Of a DNA stretch of 64,000 bases, positions 32,737 to 45,300 are shown in pieces; within the stretch, counting starts at the first letter, position 1, and every line of letters begins with the position of its first letter. The stretch covers positions 5,275,001-5,339,000 of the forward strand of contig NC_092677.1 of assembly GCF_964355755.1 (NCBI RefSeq), in the 5' to 3' direction. The position numbers and the translations under genes are program-made. This DNA is from Antedon mediterranea (taxonomy: Eukaryota > Echinodermata > Crinoidea > Comatulida > Antedonidae). The notes beneath the pieces are model-generated. The model did not search any database. It saw nothing but the letters and a program-made list of their open reading frames with translations, and was not told where the DNA came from.

Positions 32737-35700
32737 TTAGTCATAAAACTGTTTACAGTAATAAGGTTCTTCAACCTTTCCTTTTTGTGACGTACTACTA
32801 ATTACAGCATCATTAGGTTCTGCATAAACTTCCAAATAACTTGCAGAAATAAGACCTTCGTACTCGGGATTTCGGCGTTCCATTTTAATTTCTCCTCTTT
32901 CCTAAAGAAGCAAAACAAATATTGGTATTAACCTCATTGAGTGTGAGCGAATATTTATTACTGTATTTAAGTTAGATTAAAAATCAATTATTGTTTGTCT
33001 TGGATGACGGTCCCATAAATGGTGTCACAGTGTGTAAATTTTAAATAGTTTTACCTCTACTTTGTCAATGCATTCTGTTTTCGACATAGGCTTGACATAT
33101 CCCTCGTCATCTAGGCATTCTGTTTTCGACATAGGCTTGACATATCCCTCGTCATCTAGGCATTCTGTTTTCGACATAGGCTTGACATATCCCTCGTCAT
33201 CTAGGCATTCTGTTTTCGACGTAGGCTTGACATATCCCTCGTCATCTAGGCATTCCGTTTTCGACATAGGCTTGACATATCCCTCGTCATCTAGGCATTC
33301 TGTTTTCGACATAGGCTTGACATATCCCTCGTCATCTAGGCATTCCGTTTTCGACATAGGCTTGACATATCCCTCGTCATCTAGGCATTCTGTTTTTGAC
33401 ATAGGCTTGACATATCCCTCGTCATCTAGGCATTCTGTTTCCGACATAGGCTTGACATATCCTTCGTCATCTAAGCATTCTCTTTTCGACATAGGCTTGA
33501 CATATCCCTCGCCATCTATGTTTACATCTAAGCTTGTCGAAATTTGCAAACATTGATTCTTAGGATTTTTATGTTCCATTTCTGTTACTTCTCTCTGTAA
33601 AACAGCCAATATATAATTTAGGTTGTGAGTTTTCATCATACAATTTTGATGTTAAATCTTGTCACTTATTGACACATTTTCGGTATGCTCTTCTGGAAAT
33701 AGATTGTAGCTAAACTAAATTTAAACATGACTGATCATTTTTAAAGTCAGACATAGTTAATGAATCAGAACTTAAATATAAAACTATTATCTTTAACTTG
33801 TTATGTCACAGTTTTGTATCTACAGAAATGTTTGTTTTATTACCGACTGGTAACCAATTGTTACTTTAGTAGGTGACGTAGGCTTGACATATCCCTCGTT
33901 ATCTGTGTCGACATCAGAGGTTGCTGACACTTGGTTCTTAAGATTTTGATACTCCAATTGTATTACTTCTCTCTGTAAAACATACAATAGATTATTTTGG
34001 GAAGTTTTCGTGATAAGTTCAAAAAACATTTATTTATTCAACAATGGCATTATACAGTATAATATAATTATAGGTGTGTACATAAATGAAAACATAGTAA
34101 TAAGCCATCATTTGGGGTCTTCTCTAGAAGAAAACAAGTGTCTTGTCTCGAGAAAGACCCCAGAAACAATACACATACATTTAATGTATCACTTATCTAT
34201 CTGTTTAAAAATCTTGAGGTACCGGTACGCTCTGCTGGAAATATAACTAAAAGGTAGGATTTGAGTATTAAACTATGAATTGGTAAGACACAGTCTCTAA
34301 ACTACAGAAGTGTTTTCTACTACCAAAACTTATAAACAATTGTTACTTTATTAGAAGTTGGCTTGACATATCCTTCGTCATCATAGCTAGTCGAAATTTG
34401 CAGACTACTAATTACAGCATCATTAGGTTCGTCATAAACTTCCAAATAACTTGCAGAAATAAGACCTTCGTACTCGGGACTTCGGCGTTCCATTTTAATT
34501 TCTCCTCTTTCCTAAAAGAGCAATACAAATATATTTATTATCATCATTGAGTGTGAGAAAATAATTTGTAAATTTTTCTGTTGAGTGAAAGTCTGTGGCT
34601 TTTTAGAAAATGTAATATATAATATTTCGTACGCCGGTGGCAAATAGCTGAGAGTGGAATGTACCCCAGATGTTCTTTTCGCTAAACCACAGGTACTAAC
34701 AGTAAAAAAATTTAAAGAGCCATTAAAATTACACCTCTTTTCTGAGGCATATGAAATTAATGAATAAAAGAAATCGGATTCTCAATCAGCTACAGTATGT
34801 GGTTGCTAGGAGCACTTGTAGTGGATATGTGCGCTATATAAATTATTATTGTTATCGTTATTATTACAGTCGATCGAATCAACTTCGCCATACTTTTTCT
34901 ATGTCTGATTTTTATGGTATAAAGTAGCAATTACAATGTAAAGTAAGAGGTACTTTAATTGTCAAATATGTACCGCACTGATACTTCCAACACGCTTGGT
35001 GGTCCTCGCGCTTCGTTGCTATGTTTTTGTCTGTCATCACTAGTCCTTTGTACTTAAAATGTTGCAATTCTATTTCTATTACTTCTCGACTTCCGATGGT
35101 GAACTGGTGTCGCAATGTAAAATGTATATTTTAAATTACCTCAACTTTTGCGATACATTCTGCTTCAGACATAGGCTTGGCATATCCCTCGTCATCTATA
35201 TTTACATCAGAGTTTGTCGAAATTTGCAGACATTGGTTCTGGGGAATTGGAAGTGCCATTCGTGTTACTTCTCTCTGTAAAACATGCAATAAATCATTAA
35301 TTATGTTTTGTATATTTTGTGTTGAATTTTGACAGCCAACTGGTAACTTGTCAATGAATAATAATTATGTTAAACTCCATTCTGTATCATTTTGAATCAG
35401 TTCGCATTTGTCGTAATGGGAAAATAACTGCTTTTGAGTGTCAAGTCCGACCATAAAGTTGAAATTTAGTTGAGTTTTAGTATTAAACAATATTTACCTG
35501 TATTCTTGTTCTAGGCCTTGCTTTATTTGTCGTCCTGGTATCACCGGCGTCCACGGTATGCTCTTTGTTTATCTCTTTGTAATCTCCAACATTTGAAGGA
35601 AATTTCAATGTTTGATATTGAGGATTTTGATAATCAAAATGGATTTCTTTTATTTGTCTTACCTTAAAGAAACAATACTGATAACAGTAGATATAATATC

Positions 35701-38700
35701 TATTAAAATTACATTTTAGGCCTACCTTTCTTTTTTAGTTAACCACTTTCGTTTTATATTGTATTAATATATTAATAAGTTTTAGTAAAAGTCAATATTT
35801 TATATTGATTTAAAAGTACTTACAAAAATATAACGGGTTATTAGAAACGTCGGGACGGAGCAAATAATTGAAGTTAGAGCTACAGTTATGACCACAGTTA
35901 TCAAAGCATAACCTAAAAATGCAATGTAAATGTTGAACAGAACATAGGCCTAGTACTTAGTATAATTAATTATGGTTATAATATATTGGAAATCTCACTT
36001 TAGTAACAGAGGCACACTTTGTTGATAAAGGTGCGTTCAAATGATAAGTTAAATGAATGAAAATAAATGCAAACATGTGTATAATACAGCAGGCATACAA
36101 AAATAAAATTAATAACTTAAAATGAATAAAATGAATCAAAAAATGAAACTGTAATAACCTAATCCAAAATGTATACAAAAAAACCAATAAAGAACATTGA
36201 ATGCAGATAATTTGAAATATTTTTTCTTTTTAGTCAACTTTACCTGTATTGCAGTTCTCTAGTGATGTTGTTTCATTAAATATTTCGTTCTGTACATAAC
36301 ATGTACAATTTGATTGATATATCTCATCATTGATTTCTATAGTTTCTGAATAGTTTTCTTTCTTAGTCACTTCTCCATTTTGCAATATCAATAGGCCTAC
36401 TGATGATGTTTTTGGGTATCCCTCTACTGTAAATGTTGCAAGTCCATCTTCAGTTTTTAATGTTACAATGATATCTAAACAAAACAGAAGCTAAAAACGT
36501 AACTATTAAACTACTATTAAAACACTGCTTGGTTTAAACTAAAACACTCACTAACTGGTTTAATACTCTTTAACAATGTTGAATCAATGTAGGTATAACA
36601 CATAATGTAGGCCTAGCATAATAATCAATTACGCAACAGCAGTTGAACATATTTTGAACTTTCTGTCATTTTTTCTAAAAAAAATAATTATTAACTGAAA
36701 AACTTTTAAAACATGTTTACATTTTTTCTACCTTAACTTGTTCTACTGTTAAGTTTTTTGTTTTACATTTTGTTACGTCGATTAAGCTTTTTTTTAGCGG
36801 TTGATTGTTACGTTTACATACAATAATATGCTCAACTGTATTTATTTTCAATACTGGTCTAAAGTGGTGAATGATTAACAAGTTGAAATGTAATCATTCA
36901 GACACTAACACATATTACTTGGTAAATACAGTATGGTGACATACCTTTCAAATTTTCTGTAGGCCCATCTGTAGGCATATCTGCTTTGGGCCTACAGTTC
37001 TCAAGTGATGTAGAGGCATTCAGTTTTTCATTCTCTGCATAACATGTAAGATTTGATGAACATATCTCATCATTAATTTCTATAGTTGCTGTATTTTCTC
37101 CTTTCTTAACCACTTCTCCATCTTGTAATATCAATACTGATGATGGCTTGGGATGGCCCTCTGCTGTACAGGTTGCAAAACAATCTTCATGATTGAATGT
37201 TGCGATCATATCTAATGAGGGAAGATAAAGCTTAAAGCTTAAGAAAATGAATATTCTTTTGGAATCGATATAGGCCTAACAGCAAGAAAATTAAGCTTGT
37301 TATTACAGATTCAGTTCATCACACCTTTATTTAGTTATGAATATATCTGGGCCCTTACAGAAAAGGACCCACCACAGGACTCTAAATGAAAGAAAAAGAA
37401 ACGAAAGAAAGAAAACTTTTAATAAACAAAGCAAATTCAAAAAGTTATTTTTAATTATGGGACCCTTTCTAGAAGTACAGTACAATATATGGTAAATGAT
37501 GAACAAGAAAACTATTTATAAACAAAGCAAATTCTAAAGGTAAATGAAACATTCAGTAGGTGGGGGAGTAGGGGCAGAAAAAATAATAAGGATATTCAAA
37601 ATTTAAGTATTCAGAATATATATAGAAAGTTTATTTTTACAAGAAAACAAAACAAAGGAAAACAAAACAGTGATATTTTTTCTAATTCAACTTATCAAAA
37701 TTACTACCGTATATTACATAAAAACTATATTTTTGATCGGCTCATATCATTAATAGTAGGCTATCATTAGATACAAACAAATGTACCACAACATATATTT
37801 TCTACGTACAAAATATTTCCAAATGTTTTCCGGCACTAATTTTAGCATCAAGTCCCTTAAAAGGATCACTTTCTGCTTTACATGTGTATATACCACTGTC
37901 TTCCATAGTGGCTGCTTCAATCTTAAGGGCATTGCCGTTGGTATTCATCTTCTGTCCATCTTTATACCAAGTAATGTAAGGAATAGGATCACCATCAGGT
38001 TTACTACAAGTAAATGTGACTGTTTCACCTTCATAAGCAGTGCTTGCTGAGGCATTAAGACGTGGTTGATCCAAGTCTGAGAAAAACAACGAAAATAATG
38101 GTATAAAAATTTACAAATGTAAGAATGAAAGACATTTATAGAGTAGACCTAGTATTAATGAGGCATTAAGACGTGGCTGATCCAAGTCTGAGAAAAAGTA
38201 TAAAACAAATTAGACAGCAGACAAATAAAGATGTAGTCAACACAAATTACAACAAAAAGAAGTGTATATAGTACTATGCCTATTGATACTCAAGAAAATG
38301 TAACTCTAATTCCGGAGTTATACTATTGGCGTGACGTGGGAACATTTACAATTATAGGCCTACTATTTAGTAAAAAAATTATTAAGGATGTCGGTTTATG
38401 ATAGCTTTTTTTTCAGGCTACATCATGATTATCTGGTATACTCACAATTTACAGTTAGCATAGATGGACTTAATAATGTAATCATTCCAGTTGCTGTTTG
38501 TATCTGGCATCTAAATATTCTTTGAGAATCATATCTCAAGGGCTGTAAGATCACCAGACTAGCTTCACCAGGAGCAGTGTGTAACAACCGGAAACGTCCA
38601 TTTTCCATCTTTTTATCATTCACAATTCCTGGGTAGATCGTTACTTCATCTTCATTTAGTTCATCCCATTGTAGTGAAGTAGGAGTAGAAGTAAATTGTG

Positions 38701-39089
38701 AATAATCACAAGTTATCACCACTTCAGCATCTCCTTCTTTGGCTGTCTGGTTAAAGGTCGTTTGACCATGTGCTTTAAAATATCAAGCATATCCTATTGT
38801 TTATATTTAACCAATGATAATTCAAAATTTAACTGTCTCAACCTAAAAATATATATATTCTACGAAGTCATGCAAACAAGTAAAAGAATAAAACTGCTCT
38901 CAATCAGCATCAGCTGTTTTTAGTTTTACGCGTTCGTAATCTGGTTATTGAAAAATAGTTTAATATTAACTGACTGACTAAAAAGTGTATGGTCGTTTAG
39001 TTGTTGATTATCATATTTAATTATATTTTAATTATCTTACCGACTAAAGATTGTATATATACAATAAATAAAATTCGCTTCAAACCCAT
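32737..39089 (-). CDS. M2: four-Ig receptor with ITAM and 10-copy YVKP tail
   Basis: Right to left: 39041-39089 (signal peptide), 38446-38772 (Ig1), 37810-38076 (Ig2), 36945-37211 (Ig3 and linker), 36244-36474 (Ig4; first canonical Cys replaced by Phe), 35824-35912 (membrane segment ALITVVITVALTSIICSV), 35498-35662 (ITAM-like exon), 35140-35274 (EGYAKP exon), 34320-34511 (chimeric exon with stop), 33844-33972 (EGYVKP exon), 33055-33594 (repeat exon), 32737-32901 (last exon, stop after QFYD). Tail exons are phase 0 at both ends, so any subset keeps frame. The repeated GYVKP fits the YxxP docking class bound by CRK-type SH2 domains, and VYDEP in the chimeric exon fits the NCK class. The ectodomain matches M1 and the first Ig domains of G. 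Likely a signalling surface receptor; ligand unknown. Confidence 0.82.
33055..33594 (-). other. M2 repeat exon: 10 tandem phosphotyrosine-motif units
   Basis: 180 codons, phase 0 at both ends. After REVTEMEHKNPKNQCLQIST the exon consists of ten 15-residue units of the form DDEGYVKPMSKTECL and ends with DKVE. Tyrosine, the acidic run before it and proline at +3 are kept in every unit. Confidence 0.9.
33071..33520 (-). repeat. 45-bp coding minisatellite, 10 units (M2)
   Basis: Ten head-to-tail 45-base units with only scattered substitutions (for example M to T in one unit, K to E in another). The M3 paralogue at 60232-60501 has six units. Confidence 0.97.
34116..34163. repeat. Short imperfect hairpin in M2 intron
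   Basis: GGGGTCTTCTC and GAGAAAGACCCC, with inner ACAAG/CTTGT, form a roughly 20-bp stem with bulges. The same hairpin is kept in M3 at about 61092-61139. Confidence 0.4.
34320..34511 (-). other. Chimeric, stop-containing tail exon of M2
   Basis: The first half (ERGEIKMERRSPEYEGL..SYLEVYDEPNDAVISS) is a near copy of the start of the last M exon (32737-32901). The second half (LQISTS then DDEGYVKPTS) matches the repeat-type tail exons. The frame ends at TAG 34320-34322 after VYKFW. If used it would be an alternative terminal exon that removes the YVKP array. M3 has the same exon at 61292-61483, same length. Confidence 0.6.
34621..34866 (+). mobile_element. Decayed LINE 3' end in M2 intron
   Basis: 34693-34767 translates as VKKFKEPLKLHLFSEAYE, the C-terminal signature of L2/Rex/CR1-type ORF2 proteins, followed by a stop, a TGCGCTATATAAATT segment and an ATT-rich tail. 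The same relic is in M3 (about 61593-61850), so it predates that duplication. Confidence 0.65.
35498..35662 (-). other. ITAM-like tail exon of M2
   Basis: 55 codons encoding FDYQNPQYQTL, eight residues, then DYKEI: YxxL-x8-YxxI matches ITAM spacing. YQN also fits the GRB2-type YxN motif. M3 has the same exon (62694-62858). The M1 exon (8072-8191) keeps the second tyrosine (VYSKI) but has QGQVK in place of the first YxxL. Confidence 0.7.
38157..38191 (-). pseudogene. Relic of a duplicated Ig2 exon start in M2
   Basis: Same truncated exon copy as in M1 (9787-9821): acceptor plus about ten codons of DLDQPRLNAS, then unrelated sequence. Confidence 0.6.
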
Positions 39090-42000
39090 CTGAAAAAAAA
39101 AAATAGAGAAAAAAACTTTTTATTAATATTGGTTTACAGCATGGAGGAAATCTATGTTATTTCGTCCATGAATATATAAAGTTTATATTATCTATAATGA
39201 AATCCTCATCGTAAATAATCGTTAACAACTAACAAACTAGAACAGAAGGATAGTATATTTCAAAAGAATAAAAGCTATTATACATTCACGCTTGTTTCGT
39301 TTCACGGAACCGGAGACGGTGCCGTTCAATTCTGTATATGATTTTCCATTGTTTTAATAACAATACGGCGCCGTGTTCCTTTCCCTGAAACGGAACAAGT
39401 GTGAATTTAGCTTTTTCAATGCCCAGCATAAATACAAGTTATATATCTCTTACAAGATTCTTCTTCGATATCTCAGTAAGTTTTTTTTTATCGTCGCTGT
39501 CGGCTCGTTTCGTTTAGTTATCTTTATTATCATAATAGTCATCTTCACAATCAATGAAAACATTACTAATTTGTTCAATCTCTCATTCATCTTCTTTTTT
39601 TAATTTATAATTAGTTATGGTTAAGCTACTTACCTTTGTCTTCTCTGTCAAGAAATTAACACTGTGTCGATTATTAGTATTCGTTATTATTTTAATAAAA
39701 TTGTACTTTTTTGTTTCATTTTCGATCGCATTCAAGGACGTAATCCACCATGACATTGATATTTAAACTGATGATTGGTTGATTTTTGATATAATGCAGT
39801 GCCATTATTTACAGATAATCAATTATATGTTCTGTTAATAATAGGGAAGAGTTAAATTGTTAACTCTTCCCTGCTACAACGATCTTGTGTCAACTCATGT
39901 ATTCAAATTCAATTTAGGCTTAAATATGTTGTATTCTTATAGGCACCCATCACTCTCGGCTTATTCTTTATTGTTGCTACTATAGTAGGTTATAGAGGAT
40001 TACGTCGGCATAAATAAACTATAGGCCTAATTCCCGTTAAATTTTATATACAAATATCATCTTCCAGAAAATAGTGTACATCTTCATAGCGAATACCGTT
40101 AAAGATGTATTGTCTCCCTTTTTTGTTGACTATGCCATTTTAATTTTAATGTTCCATAATACTTATTCACTTTGACCAAAAATTTGATCGGAAAAAACAA
40201 TTATTTACCTGCAGAACCTGTTACCTGCTACAAGAAAGTAGTGACATTGGCTGCCAGACAATAATGGGTTTTGGGTTTAATTTAACCGCGTTATGTCGTC
40301 TTTATAAGTGAAAACATTATTTGTTTTAGTGTTTTTCATGCGGGTGACTTTATTAAACTAAAAAATGGCCTATTCAAAATCTGATTTTATTAATCTTAAT
40401 TTTAAATGTTTTTTGGTGACTATACATCTTATTATTACGGTGTATCCATTATTAATGATAAGAACAATCTACACTGTATATGCTAACAAATATGAAAAAC
40501 AAGATTCACGTAATTACCCTTTTTGGCACTTCAGGCGTTCCATAACATTTTATTTTTGCAGTTCAGGGATGTTTAAAAAAAGTGGGCGTATCCGATTTCC
40601 CACAAGTCGCGTACAAATTAAAAGAATTGAACATGCTCAGAAGAGGAGAGGTAACTATAGCCCCATTCTACTTAATTTTAAGGAGATTAGATTTAGCCTT
40701 TACAACCAGCAACTAACGAAATGGGGGCCAGTAGTGCTTAGGCCTAGTTAGTGGGTTTTATTTAGTTAGAGAGTTAGGCTACCTAAAGCGTCTACCACCC
40801 ACGCTAATTTTGTCGGGGGAAAACCCAGAAACAGTGATTTTCATTTGTGTGGGGTTTATTATTGATTTGTCCAAAATTATTTTGTTTTGCAAATTGTGTT
40901 TAGCCAGACAGGGATTTCCCATAATTTTATTCTCAACTTGAAAAAATGAAATATCGGGAGGTTTAAAAAACTATAGAGGGCGCTAAAATAATATATCAAA
41001 CCATAGAGGGTGCTATATGCACAACCTAAAAATATTTGTCGTATTCAAGTGGACCGTTCAGTAGTTTTTCCTTTGAGTACTTATTTAACGGAGTATTTTG
41101 AGCGTTGAGATTGTTCTTAACGAAAAAGCTTTCGTTGTCAACGTTTTCTATTCGAATGACTTTCTGTTGAGCACAAATTTACAATTCGAATACTAAAAGT
41201 ACTCAACGAATCTTTACGTTACAACGAAAGTTCCCGATCGAATACGACAATTGTTAATGTGTGTATTTCAGGCGTCCAGAAGGCGGAAAATAGGGTGCCA
41301 GCTCATTATTTCAATTCAGAATCATATATATAAACTCATGAATGGATTAGGCTATATATCTTATATCGCGTGATAGTGATTAGTATCTTTTATATTCTCT
41401 TATCAATATCTAAAGTAATATAAATCATTGCTACATACATATCAGGAGAATTTTTTGGTTTATCCAAAATTTGAGAAAGACTAGAAATTGCATTTTAGCA
41501 GGAGACTTGAAGTATCGTGAGACTCCCATCATCCCTATTGGGAAAGTTGACAGGTCATGCTAGTACTGTATATATTTATGTATATTTTTATATGATTGAT
41601 ACCGAATATATATTTATATTTCCGTATATCTTTAATTTCTGTAGTAATTAAGAATGTTTCATAGTACAAAACACTCATGTGCAATGTACACATTGTTTTT
41701 TTTTTTGGTAAAAAATATGCTACAATTATATACTGTAAAATGAAAAACAACTAGCAACCACTGATTGCTTTTGAAATGTAAATCAAATTTCATTGCATTT
41801 TCACATGACTGAACACCAGTAGGCCTAACTAACTGTTCAAACAACAATCGTAGGTACTGTAATGGAAGCTTTATAGTCAATTTACACAGACATGGGGTAA
41901 CAGTAAGTCGAAAACCATGTAGGTTGTCTCACATAGAATCTTGCATCTATCCTGAAAACCGCCTGTCTGCTCTGTGTTGTATGTAAATTGTCATAAGGAA

Positions 42001-42336
42001 TAACATAGATTCTATATTTGTATTACCGTTACCGCTCGTCTGTGTAAATTGGCCTGTAGTACTACAGTAGTGTGTTTACTATTGTGGAATTTAGTTTCGC
42101 TTTTCATTGACATTTTCATTCCAAAGAATAGAACAATACAGAGCAAAATTGGGAAAATGGAATGGGATACAATTACTGTAAAGCTTTGTTTGTCAATCGG
42201 AAAACCGTTTTTGTCAGTAAATGCCATTTCTAATCTCAAAGACAAAATATATTTTTAAGATCAGTTTTTCTTGCCAGCAGAAACATACTGTGAACCCTAA
42301 CGAATAAATAAAAGTTATAAACAAATTATATATCTT
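39090..42336. promoter_or_regulatory. Head-to-head intergenic region M2/G2
   Basis: Counterpart of 10723-14118, with the same two palindromic MITE-like elements (about 39280-39415 and 41037-41253). A perfect 13-bp inverted repeat AGGGAAGAGTTAA/TTAACTCTTCCCT at 39843-39872 is present only here. No convincing exon is seen; a 128-codon ORF at 40365-40751 is disrupted in the other copy. Confidence 0.5.
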
Positions 42337-45300
42337 ATGCATTTACTAGTAGGTGTAGTCATATTCCTGGTTTTTACTAATGGTAAGTACTTTGTATTTC
42401 ATGTCAATACAGTTTTATACTTCATGCTTATTATGTGATTGAAAGTATCATTTTCTGTGATAGTTGGTGTATCCAGGGAGATTTATTTTACATCTCCCTG
42501 GTGTATCTAAGAAATATTCAAAATCATCACTAACATGAAGGATGAAAATAAGTAAGCCACATAAAAAGACAAATAAAAAAGCATAAAAATATTTTTTTTA
42601 ACTTTAGACCTAATATATTCTTTCATTTCTAGAGGCCAATTGCCAGTTGGTGACATCATCTGACCAGGAAGCAAATGAAGGCAATGCTAAAGTATTGATA
42701 ACTTGTGATTATTCACAATTTACTTCAACTACACCTTATGCAATACAATGGGATGAACTAAATGCTGGTGACGTAAATATTAACCCAGGAATTGTAAATA
42801 CTAATAGGGTACAAAATGGACGTTTCAGGTTAGACACTGCTGCTGGTAAAGCTAGTCTGGTGATGTCACAACCGCTGAGAAACGATTCTCAAAGACCATT
42901 TCAATGTCAGATAAAAACACTAAGTGGAGATATTCAGTTATCAAATCCATCTATTGTAAACTGTATATTGTGAGTAAAGTAGATTTAATATTCTGTTATA
43001 ATACCACTATTGCTGATGTAATACAATATTGCACCTCAGTAGAAGTTAACCTTTTACTAGATAGAGTCCTGGGGCATCAATTTGGTAGTAGGGGTGTGAG
43101 AGACTGAGGTGAACACATTTTAGACAATGGACCTTTAGCTGCACCTAGAAATTTCATTTAAACTTGGAATTTACTGACTTTATTTATTATTATTTTTCTG
43201 TTCTATCAATTTTTTATCTGAAAAATATAGTACACTAATAATGAAAGTGCTAAAAGTATAAAGAATAAAAATATCCAATCTGCAGACAGTAGTATTTCGA
43301 TCTTAGATCTTGTCAGTGCAGCTCAGGTTTCACAATTATTATATAGCTTAAGCTAGTTATGTTGGACATGGTACAATGATTATGAACACAAAGAGTGCAC
43401 AAACTCAACGAGCGTGAAATGAAAAATTCTATTAAATAATTAATTATTCTAACAAAAATGCATGGTTTCGATTGGAAGAGTGCTAGTCTACAAAACAACA
43501 TGCTTTTTTATATAGCAGAATGTAGAGAAGCGTAATATCTTATCTGCATAACGAACAAATATATAAACAAAATTATTTAACAACACTGATGATCTTTAAT
43601 CTTTAAATGTATTCTTAAAATACAATTTATATTTTCTTTCTATTGATAATCAGACTTAAATCAACCACTTCTTGATGCCTCAGCAAGTACTGTCTACGAA
43701 GGTCAATCATTGACCTTTACCTGTAGTAAACCTGATGGTGATCCTATTCCTGACATTATTTGGTATAGAGATGGACAGACAGTCAACACCGACAACCCTT
43801 CTAGATATGAGATTGCAAATAGCAGTACAGAGTCAGTTCTTAAGATTAAATCAGCTACTGAAGAAGATGGTGGGGGATATACATGTAAAGCAGAAAGTGA
43901 TCAGTTTAAAGGAGATGATGCTAAAACAAGTGAAGGAAAACAGTTGACTGTAATTGGATATTGTATGTACACATTACTTTTAACATTACTAATAATAATT
44001 GTCTTGGTAAAAGTACGATTTATGTGATTTAGTTCAGATCTATAGACAGCATTAACATGAGCTAAATTTGTCTTTTTAGATATTGCTGTTACTTTTAAAC
44101 CTGAAGCTGGTTTAGCAACATGTACAGCAGAGGGCCATCCCAAGCCATCATCAGTATTGATATTACAAGATGGAGAAGAGGTTAAGAAAGGAGAAAATAC
44201 ATCAAGTATAGAAATAGAAGATGATGAGATATGTCAATTAAATCTTACATGTTATGCAGAGAATGGAAAGCTTAATAAAACAGCAGCATTAGAGAACTGT
44301 AGTTCAGGTAATCATACAGTATTCAGTAAATACAATTATTACAACAAGTTTAAAAACAATACAACTTATTTAAAAAAATTTTGTTAGAAAAATAATCTTC
44401 CAGGTTTATAAATATACCATTCACCAGAAAGAATAATACATTGCTTGAATGTTAGACCTACAGATAAAATTAATTTACATTGACATCTGAGCTGATCTTG
44501 TACCCCTTTTCAGATATCACGGTTAAGTTTACATCTGAAGATGGTTTAGCGACATGTACAGCAGAGGGCCATCCCAAACCATCATCTGTATTGATATTAA
44601 TAGATGAAGAAGTGGTTGAGAAAGGAGAAAATACAGCAACTATAAAAATAGATGACGAGATATGTCAATCAAGTCTTACATGTTATGCAGAGAATGGAAA
44701 CCTTAATGACACAGCCGCACTAGAGAACTGTAGGCCCAAAGCAGGTAGACCTACAGATGGGCCTACAGGCAATTTGAAAGGTATGTCACCATACTGTATT
44801 TACCAAGTTAGGTTAGTGACTGAGTGATACATGTTGGTGGGATTTAGTTTAATGTAAAATGCAACCAACCATTGTTAAAAGATGATTTATAATCGTGGTG
44901 ATGTCTCAAAAGAGAAAGAAAGTTAAGAGAAAAAAACAAAATGATTAAAGACCCCTTCCCTGCAATTTTGGACGTTTTTTGGAAAATAATACATATATAT
45001 CACTTTAAAAACATGTCATTCCTTGTCTTAAATGTACGTTTTATGGTAAATTATGATAAAAAGTGAGAAACAATGCACTACCTAAGTAGCTCGCGGCGAT
45101 CGACCTCTCGTGGATGGTCTTAGGCCTAGCCTAGCTAGGCTTTATTTTGTAGGCCTAGCTGGTAAACATCGGTAACGTACGAACATCGTACACTAGCTAT
45201 ATACCTAGCCTGACGTTGTATAGTTGCTGCATTAATTGTCTTTCTATTTTTGCCAGACTCCGTTGATACAAAATTGGGGAAAACCCGGTATTTTCACTGA

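Noticed and set aside
33062-33556. Long plus-strand ORF across the YVKP array (repeating SVFDIGLTYPSSS)
   Set aside because: Antisense shadow of a 45-base repeat that happens to lack stops on both strands; no start context, splice sites or domain support it.
40365-40751. 128-codon plus-strand ORF in the M2/G2 spacer
   Set aside because: The homologous stretch at about 11998-12400 is disrupted by stops and indels, and the product has no recognisable domain.
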